Assembly: GCF_013373865.1 (NCBI RefSeq)
Contig: NC_050467.1
Coordinates: 4,588,001 to 4,652,000 of the forward strand
Direction of reading: 5' to 3'
DNA: 64,000 nucleotides
Source: Monomorium pharaonis
Taxonomy: Eukaryota; Arthropoda; Insecta; Hymenoptera; Formicidae
In this document: positions 1 to 10,700 of the stretch, in pieces
Layout: the number at the start of each line of letters is the position of its first letter
Numbering within the stretch: position 1 is the stretch's first letter
Program-made: the position numbers and the translations under genes
The notes under the pieces: model-generated
Told to the model about the DNA's origin: nothing
Seen by the model: the letters and a program-made list of their open reading frames with translations, nothing else
Databases searched by the model: none

Positions 1-482
1 AGCGCGCGCGTTGCATTTAAAGGTTGACGTTGTGATGCACCACTGGATGCACCATGTCACGAAATTCACGAAACGCATCGCGTCTCAAATTCTTGAAAAT
101 CACAGTTAAATCCGTAATATTTACAAAAATTTATTGTCTGAAAATCCCATAATCTCATTGCATTATTACTAAAATAAAATTCATTAAAGAAATATGTAAT
201 TAAAAAATTAATTAATTAAGACGAAGAAAAAAACGTAGAACGAGCAGGGATATTTTTTTTCTGAAACGATACGAGAAATAATACGAGGAAAACAAGTTTA
301 CGATAGATGCGGCCCAACTTCCGGCTCTAAGCGCCGTTGAACACGAGTCGACGGGGAACGGAGAGTCCGCCACCGAAAGATTTTGCACGCCGAACCCGCC
401 ATTAAACCCGTTGCACCGTGTCGAGGTGATTTTTGCGCGGATATTTTTAGTGTTTCGTCCTTCGTCCCGCATCGAGGTTCAA

Positions 483-660
483 GGCTCTCGCTCTCCTTCT
501 CTCTCGTTCCGCTCTCGCGTGCTCTCATGTGCTTTCTCTCCCTGTTCTCCTTCTCCCTCGCCGCCCGTTGCCGTGAATCCTCATTCTCTCCTTCTCTCTC
601 TTTCTCCTTCTCATCGTCCGTCTGTCAATTCATCTTCGTTTCTCTCTTCCCACCCGTCCC
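483..660 (+). repeat. Pyrimidine-rich (C/T) strand-asymmetric tract
   Basis: About 180 bases on the plus strand are dominated by C and T, made of irregular ctct, ttctc and tccc runs rather than a pure microsatellite. It keeps open frames available that translate to Ser/Leu/Phe/Pro-rich sequence, which are artefacts. Such tracts can act as GAGA-factor-type sites on the opposite strand or form triplex DNA; that is inference only. Confidence 0.6.
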
Positions 661-1552
661 GTGCAGCCAGCCTCGCGCTGCATCTCGAAGAGAGAGAGAG
701 AGAGAGCGAGCGAGGATCGTTGCATCCGCGCGCATCATCGTGGCTGCTCGCGAAAATCTCGAGATTCGACGTACCGTTTCAAATTCGTTACGACTTCCCC
801 GCACGTCCCTCCCAGCGACTTCGAAGCCTTCCTTCCGGCGACAATTCCAATTCGCAGCCTGCAAACGAGTACGCGCACGCGCGCGCGCGCGCAAACTCAA
901 GATGCATCCGCTCCTTTCTCGATTTGATATTCTACGATTATTTCCTGTTAGCGAAATTGAGACTGACACTGACGTGGATAAGTAGCAGCGGATACTACCA
1001 CGCGTGATTCGCTCTCGTGAAAGACACGGTCGTCCGTTAACCGTCTTTCCCCGGGCATATCCCATTCGATCCGAGCCCGAGCGCGATGAATTCGCGCGAA
1101 TAGAGCACGGGAATCGCGCGCGTTACGCTCGGCCGCGAAAAGTCTCTCGTTGCGAGAGGTCAGGAACGATAGCTTTTTATAGGGGCGCCTCGCCGATATT
1201 CCTCTCTCTTTTTCTCTCTCTCTCTCTCTCTCGTACATTCTGCTGTATACTCCCACGCTCCGCCGCCGTCGTCGCGGTTCGGGATGAGTTTGCGACGCGC
1301 ATCATGGAAATCCGCGAGATCCCGGGCATCCACGGCTACTACCGCGATCGTACTTTTCCTTTTCTCTTCCGTATTTACTGCTCGAACTCTCCCGTTCGCT
1401 CTTCCACGTACTTTACTTACCGTCTGCATTTGCATCTATCTATAGGGTGTCCTCGGCTTTTTCCAGCATCGCCATCGTCAAAATTTCGCTCAATGTTACT
1501 TCTCTCGCGATTACGAATGTTCAGTGATGTATATTTGATATTAAAAATTTTA

Positions 1553-1586
<34 letters not shown>

Positions 1587-1605
1587 CTGATAGATGAAGA
1601 GTTGA

Positions 1606-2040
1606 AGATTTTAATAAAGATCTCGGAAGTATTCTAAACTTTTATAAAAATTTAACCAATCCAATATTTTTTTAATACGAAATAAAGGGAGCAATATTTA
1701 GTGCTTTACTTTATATGTATAATTGGATATGTCGTTAGTAAAAATGTTTAACGCATATGTAGTTAAAAAATCTCAAGATTTTAACTTGCCTTTGCAAATA
1801 TTTTCTTGATACGAAAGAAAAGAAAAAAAAATTGCAACAATCGCTGCTTCACATGATAAAAATTTTCATCATGAAAGATCGCTATCAAACTTTTTAATGT
1901 CCGTGAACAAAATAAATGTTCTAAGATTTTAATAAAAATATCAGAGGTATCCCGACCCGAAGATTCGTCTTGGTAAATATTTCCCCGCGAGAAATAAAAG
2001 AGAGATGCGACGATTGCTGCCGAAGTTCAAGAAGTTTGTA
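1606..2040. repeat. Three diverged tandem units of about 150-165 bp
   Basis: The motif aagattttaa recurs at 1606, about 1774 and about 1922. In the second and third units it is followed by a similar block: an aaatatttt-type stretch, a (g)cgaaa/gagaaata-type stretch, then caacaatcgctgc in one and gacgattgctgc in the other. The first unit has a weaker version of the same order (caatatttttttaatacgaaataaag). The units were aligned by eye and are clearly diverged, so this is an old tandem duplication at best. Confidence 0.4.
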
Positions 2041-2640
2041 TCATAATACACCGTCATAGAGGATCAGAAATGCGGGATAGGTCCCATTTCGCTAATGCGA
2101 ACTCGTTACGTCCGCGTTTTCCTCCCGGGGAGTGATTTTCAGTTACTTCTACGGATATCTCGCGCGAGCCGAGGGGGGAAAAAGAGGCAACGACCAAAAG
2201 GATGGTCGAGCAAAAACCATCCCGTCCGACGATAATTTTATTTTTATCGACGTTTCCACTTTTCTCACCGGCCGCGTTATTGCGAGGTCGATCTCCCTCC
2301 CTCCCTCCCTCCCTCCCGCCGGTTCTCCATCGCCCACGTCGACCGCGACGAAGAGGAGGAAACGAAGAGAAGAAGATGCCGCCGACCTCTCTTCCTCCAT
2401 GGCTTCTTTTTTTTTTTACAGCCGCGCGCTTTCTTCGTGTCTTCGACTTGGTTTTTACGGGACGTCGCCCGTGGGCGATCGCGTACGTGCGAGCCACGGG
2501 GAGCGTGAACCAGCGTATAACCGCTATTTTTCAAGGGGAGATAGATGGAACGACTTCTGGAAATCTCGTTATCTCCTTCGCGCGCTCCGATCCGCCGAGC
2601 GGCGCAGTGATTACAATTCGCAACGGATTCCCTTCGATCT

Positions 2641-2644
<4 letters not shown>

Positions 2645-2688
<44 letters not shown>
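2645..2688 (+). repeat. (CT)n microsatellite
   Basis: About 22 uninterrupted CT dinucleotides follow a CpG-rich segment. On the opposite strand this is a (GA)n tract, a typical GAGA-factor-like site in insects. Confidence 0.9.
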
Positions 2689-2691
<3 letters not shown>

Positions 2692-3460
2692 TTGAATGGA
2701 TGGGACAATCGCGAAAGGTATGGTCCTCGCCGGTGCCGTTCCTGGAAAGCGCGCACTCGAACACGTGGGGCGGCGGCGGCGCGGGCGGTTCGCGATCTTC
2801 GGCGGTCCTTCACGAAACCACGGTCGTACGTGTCGTATGCGGACACATGTTCGGCGGCATGCCCGAATAAATATTTAGTGTTTGCTTACACTTGAGGGTA
2901 AGGCGAATGCGCGGCGGCGACACGGCGGTAATGGATGCGGCGCCCGTCCGCTCGCTCGCTCGCTCGCTCGCGTCTGCGACGCCGCCGCCGCCGCGCGTTT
3001 AAGCCGCGATGCAGGTGCAAAGCGTTTCGGCAAACGTTCCGTTTCAGCCGACAATGGAATCTGGATAAGAGCGACCGGTTCAAACATATACCCGTTCGTT
3101 CCCTTTCCTGAGATAGAGATAACGGCACGTAAATGTCATCCAATAAACATCGCGCGCTCACGCGCGTTCGACAGGCTCCTCGCTGTTAAATTATTTAATC
3201 GCAAATTAAATTTGTTTATCAAATTGTCGAACGTATCCAGAAGTATAATTCGCGCGTTGGGTTAGAAAATCAACTACTATCGAGATAATAATGAATCACC
3301 CCCTAGGCGTAAAAGTCGCTCGCGATTTTAATCCGCGCAATTACTCGTGTTTCGAAAGCCGTACCTTTAATTCGCGCTTTTCCCGACGCATTCTTTCGCT
3401 TTGTTCCGACACCGAGAATGCATGGATCGAAGGGAGCGAGATGAATCAGGGAGGGGGGGA

Positions 3461-3494
<34 letters not shown>

Positions 3495-3792
3495 GTGAAG
3501 AAGGCGAGAGAGGTATTTCGTAGAGTATCCTTGGCGCGAGTCTACCTACCGCAAGGCAGTGCTGAACATATGGTAATGGCATTTTCCTTTAGCGAGCACC
3601 ACGCGGGTCGAAACGATCGGTACGGATTTCGAGGCCGGCGATGATTCGTCGTTACCGGAATCGTACACCAATGAAGGCCGTTCGATCTCTTTCTCTCCTC
3701 TCTATCTCTCTCTCTTTCTTGCTCTCTCATCAAACCGTCGTCCCTGAATGGCGAACGATAACGTCAGAGGCGCACAGCGTGCATAGAGTGAA

Positions 3793-3795
<3 letters not shown>

Positions 3796-3886
<91 letters not shown>
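3796..3886 (+). repeat. Long (GA)n microsatellite
   Basis: About 91 bases of GA dinucleotide with a single aa interruption near 3854. It is the longest GA tract in the window. Open frames across it read Glu-Arg or Leu-Ser repeats on the two strands and are artefacts. Confidence 0.95.
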
Positions 3887-3889
<3 letters not shown>

Positions 3890-4289
3890 AAAGCGTGAGA
3901 TAAATGTCGGAGACCTCCGTCGCGGCGGAGGAGCCGATTGACATCGGATGACGTGGCTTCGTTAACATCGCGATTCGTGCGCAGCCGAATAGCGATCGCG
4001 GTAATCGCGATACTCCTCATTATGAAACGGCTGATATGTACGACGTACCTGTGATGAACGGTCCATCATCGTCATCTACCGTGATGGGTATAATTACATT
4101 TGCTGAGATACCGCATTCTCCAATTTTTATGCTGCAATTATTCTTCATAGTGTTCTTCATATATCAAGTGTACAAATAAATCATCCACTAGCTATTTTTT
4201 TTTTTAATTAAAATTCAATTTATTCATCGAAACATATCGAGTGTAATCTCCAGTTTTTTTATAGATAGAAAAATTAGTCTTTCTTGCGA

Positions 4290-4600
4290 TAAATTTATTA
4301 GGTTCGCGTTAAATTCTTTTTTTTTATTTCTTTGATGTTTCTAAATATTTTATCGAGCAAATTATGTTGCATCGAACGGAACAAATAAAAATTTGAAGGT
4401 CTATCTGGCGAGTATGCTGGCAAAACATCCCGGCAAGTTGCACTGGTGTATCTTCGACCAATCTCGTCACACGAAATCGAATATTGTCAGCAATTTCATT
4501 GGGCGACAATCTTTTCCTGTCATCGCCAGTTGCAGACACAATATTTCTATCTTTCTATCGAGAGTCGGAATCCATAACTCGGCTGAAAGGTAGCTAATGG
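4290..4600 (-). pseudogene. Degenerate mariner transposase, C-terminal part of the catalytic domain
   Basis: Read on the minus strand, this resembles the C-terminal half of a mariner-family DD34D transposase. An upstream piece gives ADNIRFRVTRLVEDTPVQL, matching the usual HDNARPHVxRLVxDTxxxL block around the second catalytic Asp. After a one-base frame change near 4430 it continues DVLPAYSPDRPSNFYLFRS and then MQHNLLDKIF, matching the GWxVLPHPxYSPDxxPSDYxLFRSMQH block. The third catalytic Asp (PSD in the family) reads Asn here (PSN), and stops follow shortly after. Together with the frameshift and the missing N-terminus this makes it an inactive relic. I could not find its terminal inverted repeats. 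Family assignment is from motif recognition, not a search. Confidence 0.75.
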
Positions 4601-5616
4601 AGATGTCATGATTATAAACTATATCGAACATACAGTATTTTGCTAATAAATATTGAATTTTATAAAAAATACGTAGTGATATCTAACTAATTAATAAATC
4701 TGGCCAGTAAGGTGGAATAATTACTTGTTTTATAAAAAATAATGGATCATTTATTTGTACCTCTATAACATTAATATTTAATATTAATATTTAGATATAA
4801 TTATTAAAGGAAATAAAAATACACATCAATGGTATTGCAGAATAAATTTTTTGTGCCTGTGGAAGAAATAATTTCTCCTCTACAAAAAAGAAGAAAAAAT
4901 GAAATAACGTGCAGAAGTCCTTGGAACAAATTTTTAAGTATTCGCAATCGGATAATACAGAGCAGAAAATTATATGATGTAATTACATATTTAAATGTCT
5001 CGCGAACGATTTTAACGTTAAATAATGGTAATTGTAAATTAACATCGTGGGGAAGGATTTTCATTATTGTTTCAAAATTATACGAGCGATTCGCACGCTT
5101 TCGCGAGATTATAATCCGTTTTGGCGGATCGCGCGTCAGGATCGGCGAGAGGCGATTTCGCTTGTAATTCGAGTCGTTTGTTCGGTTCCCAGAGCGCTCG
5201 TTCGACTCGACCCTGAGCGAATTTACCGTTTCGCACTAGGAAACGGCGTGGAGAACTTTTACGGTAATAGATCTTTTCGCAAGGTCAGCGAGCGTTCGTC
5301 CATCTTTCTGTTTGGTTCGACAATGCATCACCGAAAGGGGAGGAAGTCCGCGCCGAAGGTTTTTCCTTTCACGCTGGCGTCTTTGATGCTTTTCGAACTT
5401 TTCAATATGTTAAACGATTTCACGTTAAATCGCCACAGCGGGCTCGGAGTATCTCAAAAGATCCTATCTCGATGAGAAGAAAAATCTTTTTGAGAAGAAA
5501 AATAGAGGTAGACTTGCTACATCTATATAGAGAAAACGTATTATGTACGAGAAATTGCTATAAGAATCAAAGATCAATTCCTTATGTTTAAAATAAAACT
5601 TATCCATTATGAAATA
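4601..5616. other. Non-coding stretch between transposon relics
   Basis: 4601-5060 is AT-rich and 5060-5470 is more CpG-rich with scattered cgcg motifs. Short open frames on both strands show no recognisable domain. I see no RNA gene or strong regulatory motif. Confidence 0.5.
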
Positions 5617-5889
5617 CACTGAAAAAAAATGTACTAGATTGAAATAAATATTTTTTTAAATAGTACCAAGCAGAAGTTTTGTAAAAAATAAATAATATTT
5701 CAAATAAGATAATATTTTCTATAATTTAGATGCATTATACATTTTCTATCAATCTAGAAAATATACATTTTTTAAATTATAAAAAATATTACCTTATTTG
5801 AAATAATTATTATTTATTTTTTACAAAACTTCTGCTTGATACTATTTGAAAAAATATTTATGTCAACGTAGTAAATTTTTTTTTCAGTG
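5617..5889. mobile_element. TA-flanked foldback MITE, family A, full copy
   Basis: This element of about 273 bp starts CACTGAAAAAAAATG and ends with TTTTTTTTCAGTG. It is bordered by TA on both sides (5615-5616 and 5890-5891). Its two halves are reverse complements over roughly 120 bases each with scattered mismatches; blocks such as accaagcagaagttttg recur inverted as caaaacttctgcttgat. No transposase is encoded. The structure fits a non-autonomous Tc1/mariner-type element. A shorter relative lies at 25914-26027. Confidence 0.85.
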
Positions 5890-5926
5890 TAGTACGGAAA
5901 GAACGCTTTTGCCGACCAATTTAAAC

Positions 5927-6064
5927 AGAAAATAACTTTGGATCATCAAAATAATCATGTCAAACGCTCGGACTGATAGCCAGAATGTCAAAATTCTTTT
6001 GCAGCATTGCTCAACATGCTTAAACGTTTTACATAATTACTTTGATCCAATAAAATTATTTAAA
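5927..6064 (-). mobile_element. Family C dispersed element, copy 1 (degraded ends)
   Basis: This segment matches the reverse complement of 21011-21148. The order aaaataac/attttg, atcaaaataat, gactgat, ttttgcagcattg, tttgatccaataaaatta is preserved with many substitutions. The ends are less clear than in the other copies. It is non-coding. Confidence 0.65.
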
Positions 6065-6345
6065 TACAAGCGAACAATTAATTCAAAGAAGTACCACAAA
6101 ATATAATTATATATTTGTCATTTAATTCAGTTTAATATAAAAAAAACTGGGCTCTCTTCGGAAGAGCTATCCGCGCAGTTTTTGGATGCACCGAGCACGG
6201 AAAATGCGCGTTTTCGCACATGCGGCGCAGGCGTAAATTTGTCGCGGCGTGCGAAAATTGAGTAGAGACGCGAGGAAGAGACGCGGGGAGAGATCGGAGG
6301 TGTGGGACTCGCGATTCCTCTTACCGGAGGATACTTACATATAGC

Positions 6346-6543
6346 GCGATCGGGGGCAACGGTTGTTCCAAGGTCTCGGGGTTCGAGCACTCGGGTTCAG
6401 CGCGAGAAGCGCTGCCGCGCGCGCGCGCGCGCTTCCTCCCACAAAGCGCAGCCTCCGTTCTTAGAATAGTTGGCAGCTCTCCCGAGCGCGCTTGACATCT
6501 CGCTCGGCCTTCGCCTCGGTCGCGAAATCGACACGGACCGGAG
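6346..6543. repeat. Segmental duplicate, copy 1 (partner 7154-7356)
   Basis: Ordered blocks are shared with 7154-7356: gcgatcg, then ggttgttccaaggtctcgg, a ggttcga block, a short simple repeat, cttcct, gcagcctccgttcttagaa, tagttgg, ctcccg, and finally ccttcgcc plus cgcgaaa. In this copy the internal simple repeat is (CG)n at 6416-6432. Indels between copies are not multiples of three, so I favour a non-coding duplicated segment. No function is assigned. Confidence 0.6.
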
Positions 6544-7153
6544 GTGCAAAGTGACCGGCGACCGAGAGAGCGAATCCCCTCCCCCCCTCCCCGATCTCGC
6601 TAAATTACATTAAAGTATTACTGGTACAGTGAACCGTCAAGCGTCGTTACGGACCGCGTCGTTAAGTTCGACGAAAGCGTTCGGCTGTAAGAAAAGAAAA
6701 ATCATAATCCTTATTAATCAGATTTTTTAGCGCAACTTTTTTTTCCCTTCCACTTTCGACAGTGATTTCACAATGACGGCCAACACGGAGGGACGCAAAG
6801 AAGAGAGACGCGGCGGAACGTCAAAAGCGGACAACGACAATCGAAAACTGAAGGAGAGATTAAAAATTTCACGAGATAAATCGCTCTATCAATTCCTCCT
6901 CCTCCTGCGCTCCTCTCAGTTTCATAGAACTCGCGTTTATCCGTGCGTTATGAAGCCAATTAACGTTCATTACCATTTTACGGCTTACAAAGCTGCCGTA
7001 ATTATCGCGATCGTCGTGCCACGAGCGGCGACAATGTCGTGGGATTTAAAGGAGAAAAAAAAAAGGCGCAAAGAAAAACGTCAGCCGAGTCAGGCGGATC
7101 GGATAGAACGACGGCCGCGCGGCTGCACTCGGCGGAACGTGGAGGTGGACGTG

Positions 7154-7356
7154 GCGATCGAGGTCAATGGTTGGTCCAAGGCCTCCGGTTCGAACTCAAG
7201 TTCGACGCGGCAGCGCCGCAGCGTCGTCGTTGCCGTCATCGTCGTCGTCGTCGTCGTCGTCGTTTCCTGTGCCGACGTAGGCAGCCTCCCGTTCCTGGAA
7301 TAGTCGGGCACCGCTCCCGCGGATTTCGGTCCTTCGCCGCGAAAATCCGGGAAACG
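7154..7356. repeat. Segmental duplicate, copy 2 (partner 6346-6543)
   Basis: This is the second copy of the segment about 810-830 bp upstream, with the same block order. Here the internal simple repeat is (CGT)n at about 7240-7263 instead of (CG)n. The blocks ggttggtccaaggcctccgg and gcagcctcccgttcctggaa are the best conserved. The CGT tract produces Ser/Val/Arg/Thr runs in several frames, which are artefacts. Confidence 0.6.
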
Positions 7357-7761
7357 TTTCCCGCCCATCGCCTTGGACATCGCGCGACCGGATATGCGGG
7401 ACCGAGTCGCATCTTTTGTGACTCGGCTGCTTGATAATCTGTGGGGATTTAAATTTCATGCGGGAGAGTAAAAAATGTCTCTTCTCCCTCTTCACGTTAA
7501 AAAATACAATTACGCTACGTGAATAATTTATAGCTAAATGATGTCATTCGCGTTAATTGCAGTCCATAAATTTAAGCAAGATGCTTTTCAGGAAAAACAA
7601 TTTTAAGATCAACAACGGAAAATACTACTTTTTTTTTGCGGAGGATATAAATAAAAAATAAACTTTAAGTTTCCTCTACTCCGTTTTGTTCTATCGGACA
7701 CGCGTGCAGCTGATTCCCAAGGTTGTATTTCGTTTCCACTTTTCCACGAATGTTCATTGCG

Positions 7762-7795
7762 CTATTGCTCACGAAAGTGCGTACGTGAGCAATAG
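7762..7795. other. Perfect 12-bp inverted repeat (hairpin)
   Basis: CTATTGCTCACG at 7762-7773 is exactly reverse-complemented at 7784-7795, with a 10-base spacer. It lies in otherwise unremarkable non-coding DNA. It could be a dimeric protein-binding site or chance. Confidence 0.7.
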
Positions 7796-7799
7796 TCGG

Positions 7800-10700
7800 C
7801 ATTGTGTTGAGCTTGAGTTTCGCTAAGATTGCGTGAATCACTCATCTGCGACGAGAATTTTTTTTTATTGTGGATATCTGCTCTGATCGTTAATCAACCA
7901 TCTCCGGCGTCGTTTCGCGATATTTCGCAACCTGTCTGTGCAATTGCGAACTGTAGGCTCGCGCGAGCGCATAAATCTGTGCACGTTGCAAAAACCGACG
8001 AGATTCGCGCGGGATAAAAAAAACGACAGGGCATTGGAATGAGGCAGGGAGGGAGGAGCGAGAGACGGGAGACGTCGTAACGCACGAATTACGAACATCG
8101 TGATGCACGCGTGTCCGATGAAACGACTCGGTGCGTGCAAACATCATAATCCCACAATAAGATCGCGCCTGATTTATCTACCAATAAAAGCTTATTGGAA
8201 ACACGTGTTTCAGGGTGCCGCTGCCAAAACCGGTCCGGCCGATGTGATACGACGCGATGCGATGCGGGAGGATAGAGGGGGAAGAGGGAGAGGGAGAGAG
8301 AAAGAGAGTCGTGAATCACGCGAGCGGTTTTAAATCAGACACGGTAAAGTTGTTCCGTTCTGACCCGTGAGTAAGACACTGCATAGCTATCAGCGTAGAG
8401 ACCGATTCGTGTTGCATCCACGTAGAAATTATAATGTTATTTATTTTAAAAAATCGATAAATCATTGCTACTTCGAGTAAATAGTAAATGCATTTTTTAT
8501 TTTATTTTTAATCTAAATAATATAATGGCAATCGTAATATTAAATACATATAAAAGATATTTATAGAATCTCTCAGTGAATCAAAAAAATAGAGTATTTT
8601 TCATCACGTGAAACTTTTATTTAAAGAGACAGATATATAATGTGTTTCTATTTTTAAAATATATTTGTTAAAAAAATAAGAGATTTAAAATTACGTTGAG
8701 AAATAGTATTATTAAACTTTGAACGTATTTCCTTAAAACATTATTTCTCAAAGTGGTTTTTACAACAACTTAAACATCCAAATTGCATCCGATTAACTTG
8801 GAAATTTTTAATTTTTAATAACATTAATTCGGTATTGGATCATGGAAGCTCTTTCTGATTTTTATTTTTTTTTTTCTGAAGTTATAACCGAAGTTCTACA
8901 GAAGAAAAGTATTTTTCGAAAAAATGCAGTTTTTAAATTCACACATGTGCAGTTCGCGAAAAAATTTTCTTTGTAATCCGAAAATAACAAGAATACAGAA
9001 AAAAGTGCTTATTTTTTAATTTACATAACTTAAGGCTAAATCATGGAGATACGTGCATTTATTTATGTACTTCATATTTCATATAATTTTGCATCTCTTT
9101 AAATAAACGTTTTATGATACTCAAAAGTTTATTTTTAAATTCACTAAGGTTATATAACTCTTAAACATTAAAACCTCTTTTGAAGGCATTTTCATTAAAG
9201 CGCTATAAATTTTCTTATACGATCATTTTATATGCGCATCTTTTTTATGTTTAAATTTCTGCAAAAGTAGTTCTTGTACTTTTTTACGTATTAAACTATT
9301 CAATAACAAAACAGTTTTCACGATCATGATATTTTCGCATTATCAAAATATTTTACTGCTCTCGCAGTAAACTCTTATACATACCGAAGAAGATAAATAA
9401 ACGCGAGATGCAATCGGAATGGAACGATCGGGATGCTGCAGCTGCGGTCCTACGTGCGCGCCTATCACAGAAGTCTTTATAAACCCTTTTGGGCTCGCGT
9501 CCCGAGGGCGACGAAGCCACGATAAATCGATAACGTTATTGCCGATAAGGGCGCAAACGTGTCCGACTCGCAAACGACGTAACTTAAAGCAATGTCGGCG
9601 CAAAGCGCGCGTTTGCGACGAGTTGTGCCGAGCAATACGGCGATATCGTCGCGAGATTACGATAACGAAATAGCCTTACAGCTACTCGCCGTATTTTCGC
9701 CCCGTGCAAAACTTCCCGCGCGGGGAAAGTCGTATATCGCTCGTCCTCACGCGCGCGTTTGTACGTCGGTCGCACGTGGTTCCACCTTGCACGTTCCTTC
9801 GTGCAAATTTTTATATCTGGCGCTTTAAAATAATCCACTTACGCAAACGCACTTACGTCAATCGTACAGGGTTGCTGCCAAGTACACGGGGTAACATAGT
9901 TACGACGCGCATCCACGCGGACAGGCAGTGATACCTGTGACGTGGGCTCCGCGTAAAGTTTAATTCAGAATCGCTGACCCGCGATCACCCGGAGTACCCG
10001 AGAGGTGTACGTAAGTCGTGATTAAATTTTCGAGCGCATCGCCAACGTCCGTGTCCGATTCGTCTCCGATCACGTGCGATCGGCGCGGATACGCGAAGTT
10101 GCACTCTAACAATAGGCACATCTACCTCGCGTGGATTCTCTACGTGCTCTAAACGCATCCTCAGTTGGAGATCGATAGGAAGGAGATGCGTTAATTAACA
10201 CGTCCGGCAGATAACATCACTCTTGCCGCGCGTCAATTATGTCGCACGAAAGACGCACGGTGTTCATTAACGTATTAATCAAATAATCGAGTCTCTTTGT
10301 GATTCGCGCGATTAACCCCCATGACCCAAACTTATATAGATATATACACAAGCTTGAAAAAAGAATTTTCTTCTCTCTATCCTGTCAATCCTGTTCTCAA
10401 AAGAGCTTTGATTATACGCGATTGTTAGAGAAATAATCATTCAGAAGAAATGGAAATGCAATGCATGCTGCTGAGAATTCAAATCCCGTGTTTATAAGAC
10501 TTGAATCTTATCTCGAAAGCGTATCATATTAGATAATAGAGATATGAAAATGATGTAAGAGCCAAAAGAAGCGATGAACTTTTTGTACAATCATTACTGT
10601 GGTCAATATACATTTTTCATATTCGCGCCGGCAATAATGTATGCCTTTATAAATTTTTATATCGATGGAAGTATCTGTGTGATATTTAATACTGGAAACA

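Larger units (their letters stand above)
1..4289. other. Non-coding, CpG-rich and CT/GA-rich upstream DNA
   Basis: No convincing gene is visible here. The first 1.5 kb is CpG-rich with a long pyrimidine-rich stretch at about 483-660, a CG-alternating tract at 871-892, and a (CA)n(TA)n tract at 1552-1586. From 1590 to 2040 the DNA is AT-rich and holds three diverged tandem units. From 2050 to 4000 it returns to CpG-rich sequence with (CCTC)n at 2293-2317, (CT)n at 2645-2688, (CTCG)n at 2949-2971, and two (GA)n tracts at 3464-3491 and 3796-3886. All longer open frames here translate to Arg/Ser/Glu low-complexity sequence or overlap these repeats on both strands, so I do not call them genes. The sequence is consistent with intergenic, regulatory or intronic insect DNA. 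Confidence 0.6.

Noticed and set aside
383..1597. Several open frames of about 200 codons on both strands
   Set aside because: Ser/Arg/Leu/Phe-rich translations of CT-rich and CpG-rich DNA, overlapping each other in several frames and lacking domains.
7150..7200. tRNA-like A and B box (tggcgatcgagg, ggttcgaactc)
   Set aside because: The spacing is too short, no acceptor stem or cloverleaf forms, and the duplicate copy at 6346 does not preserve the boxes well.
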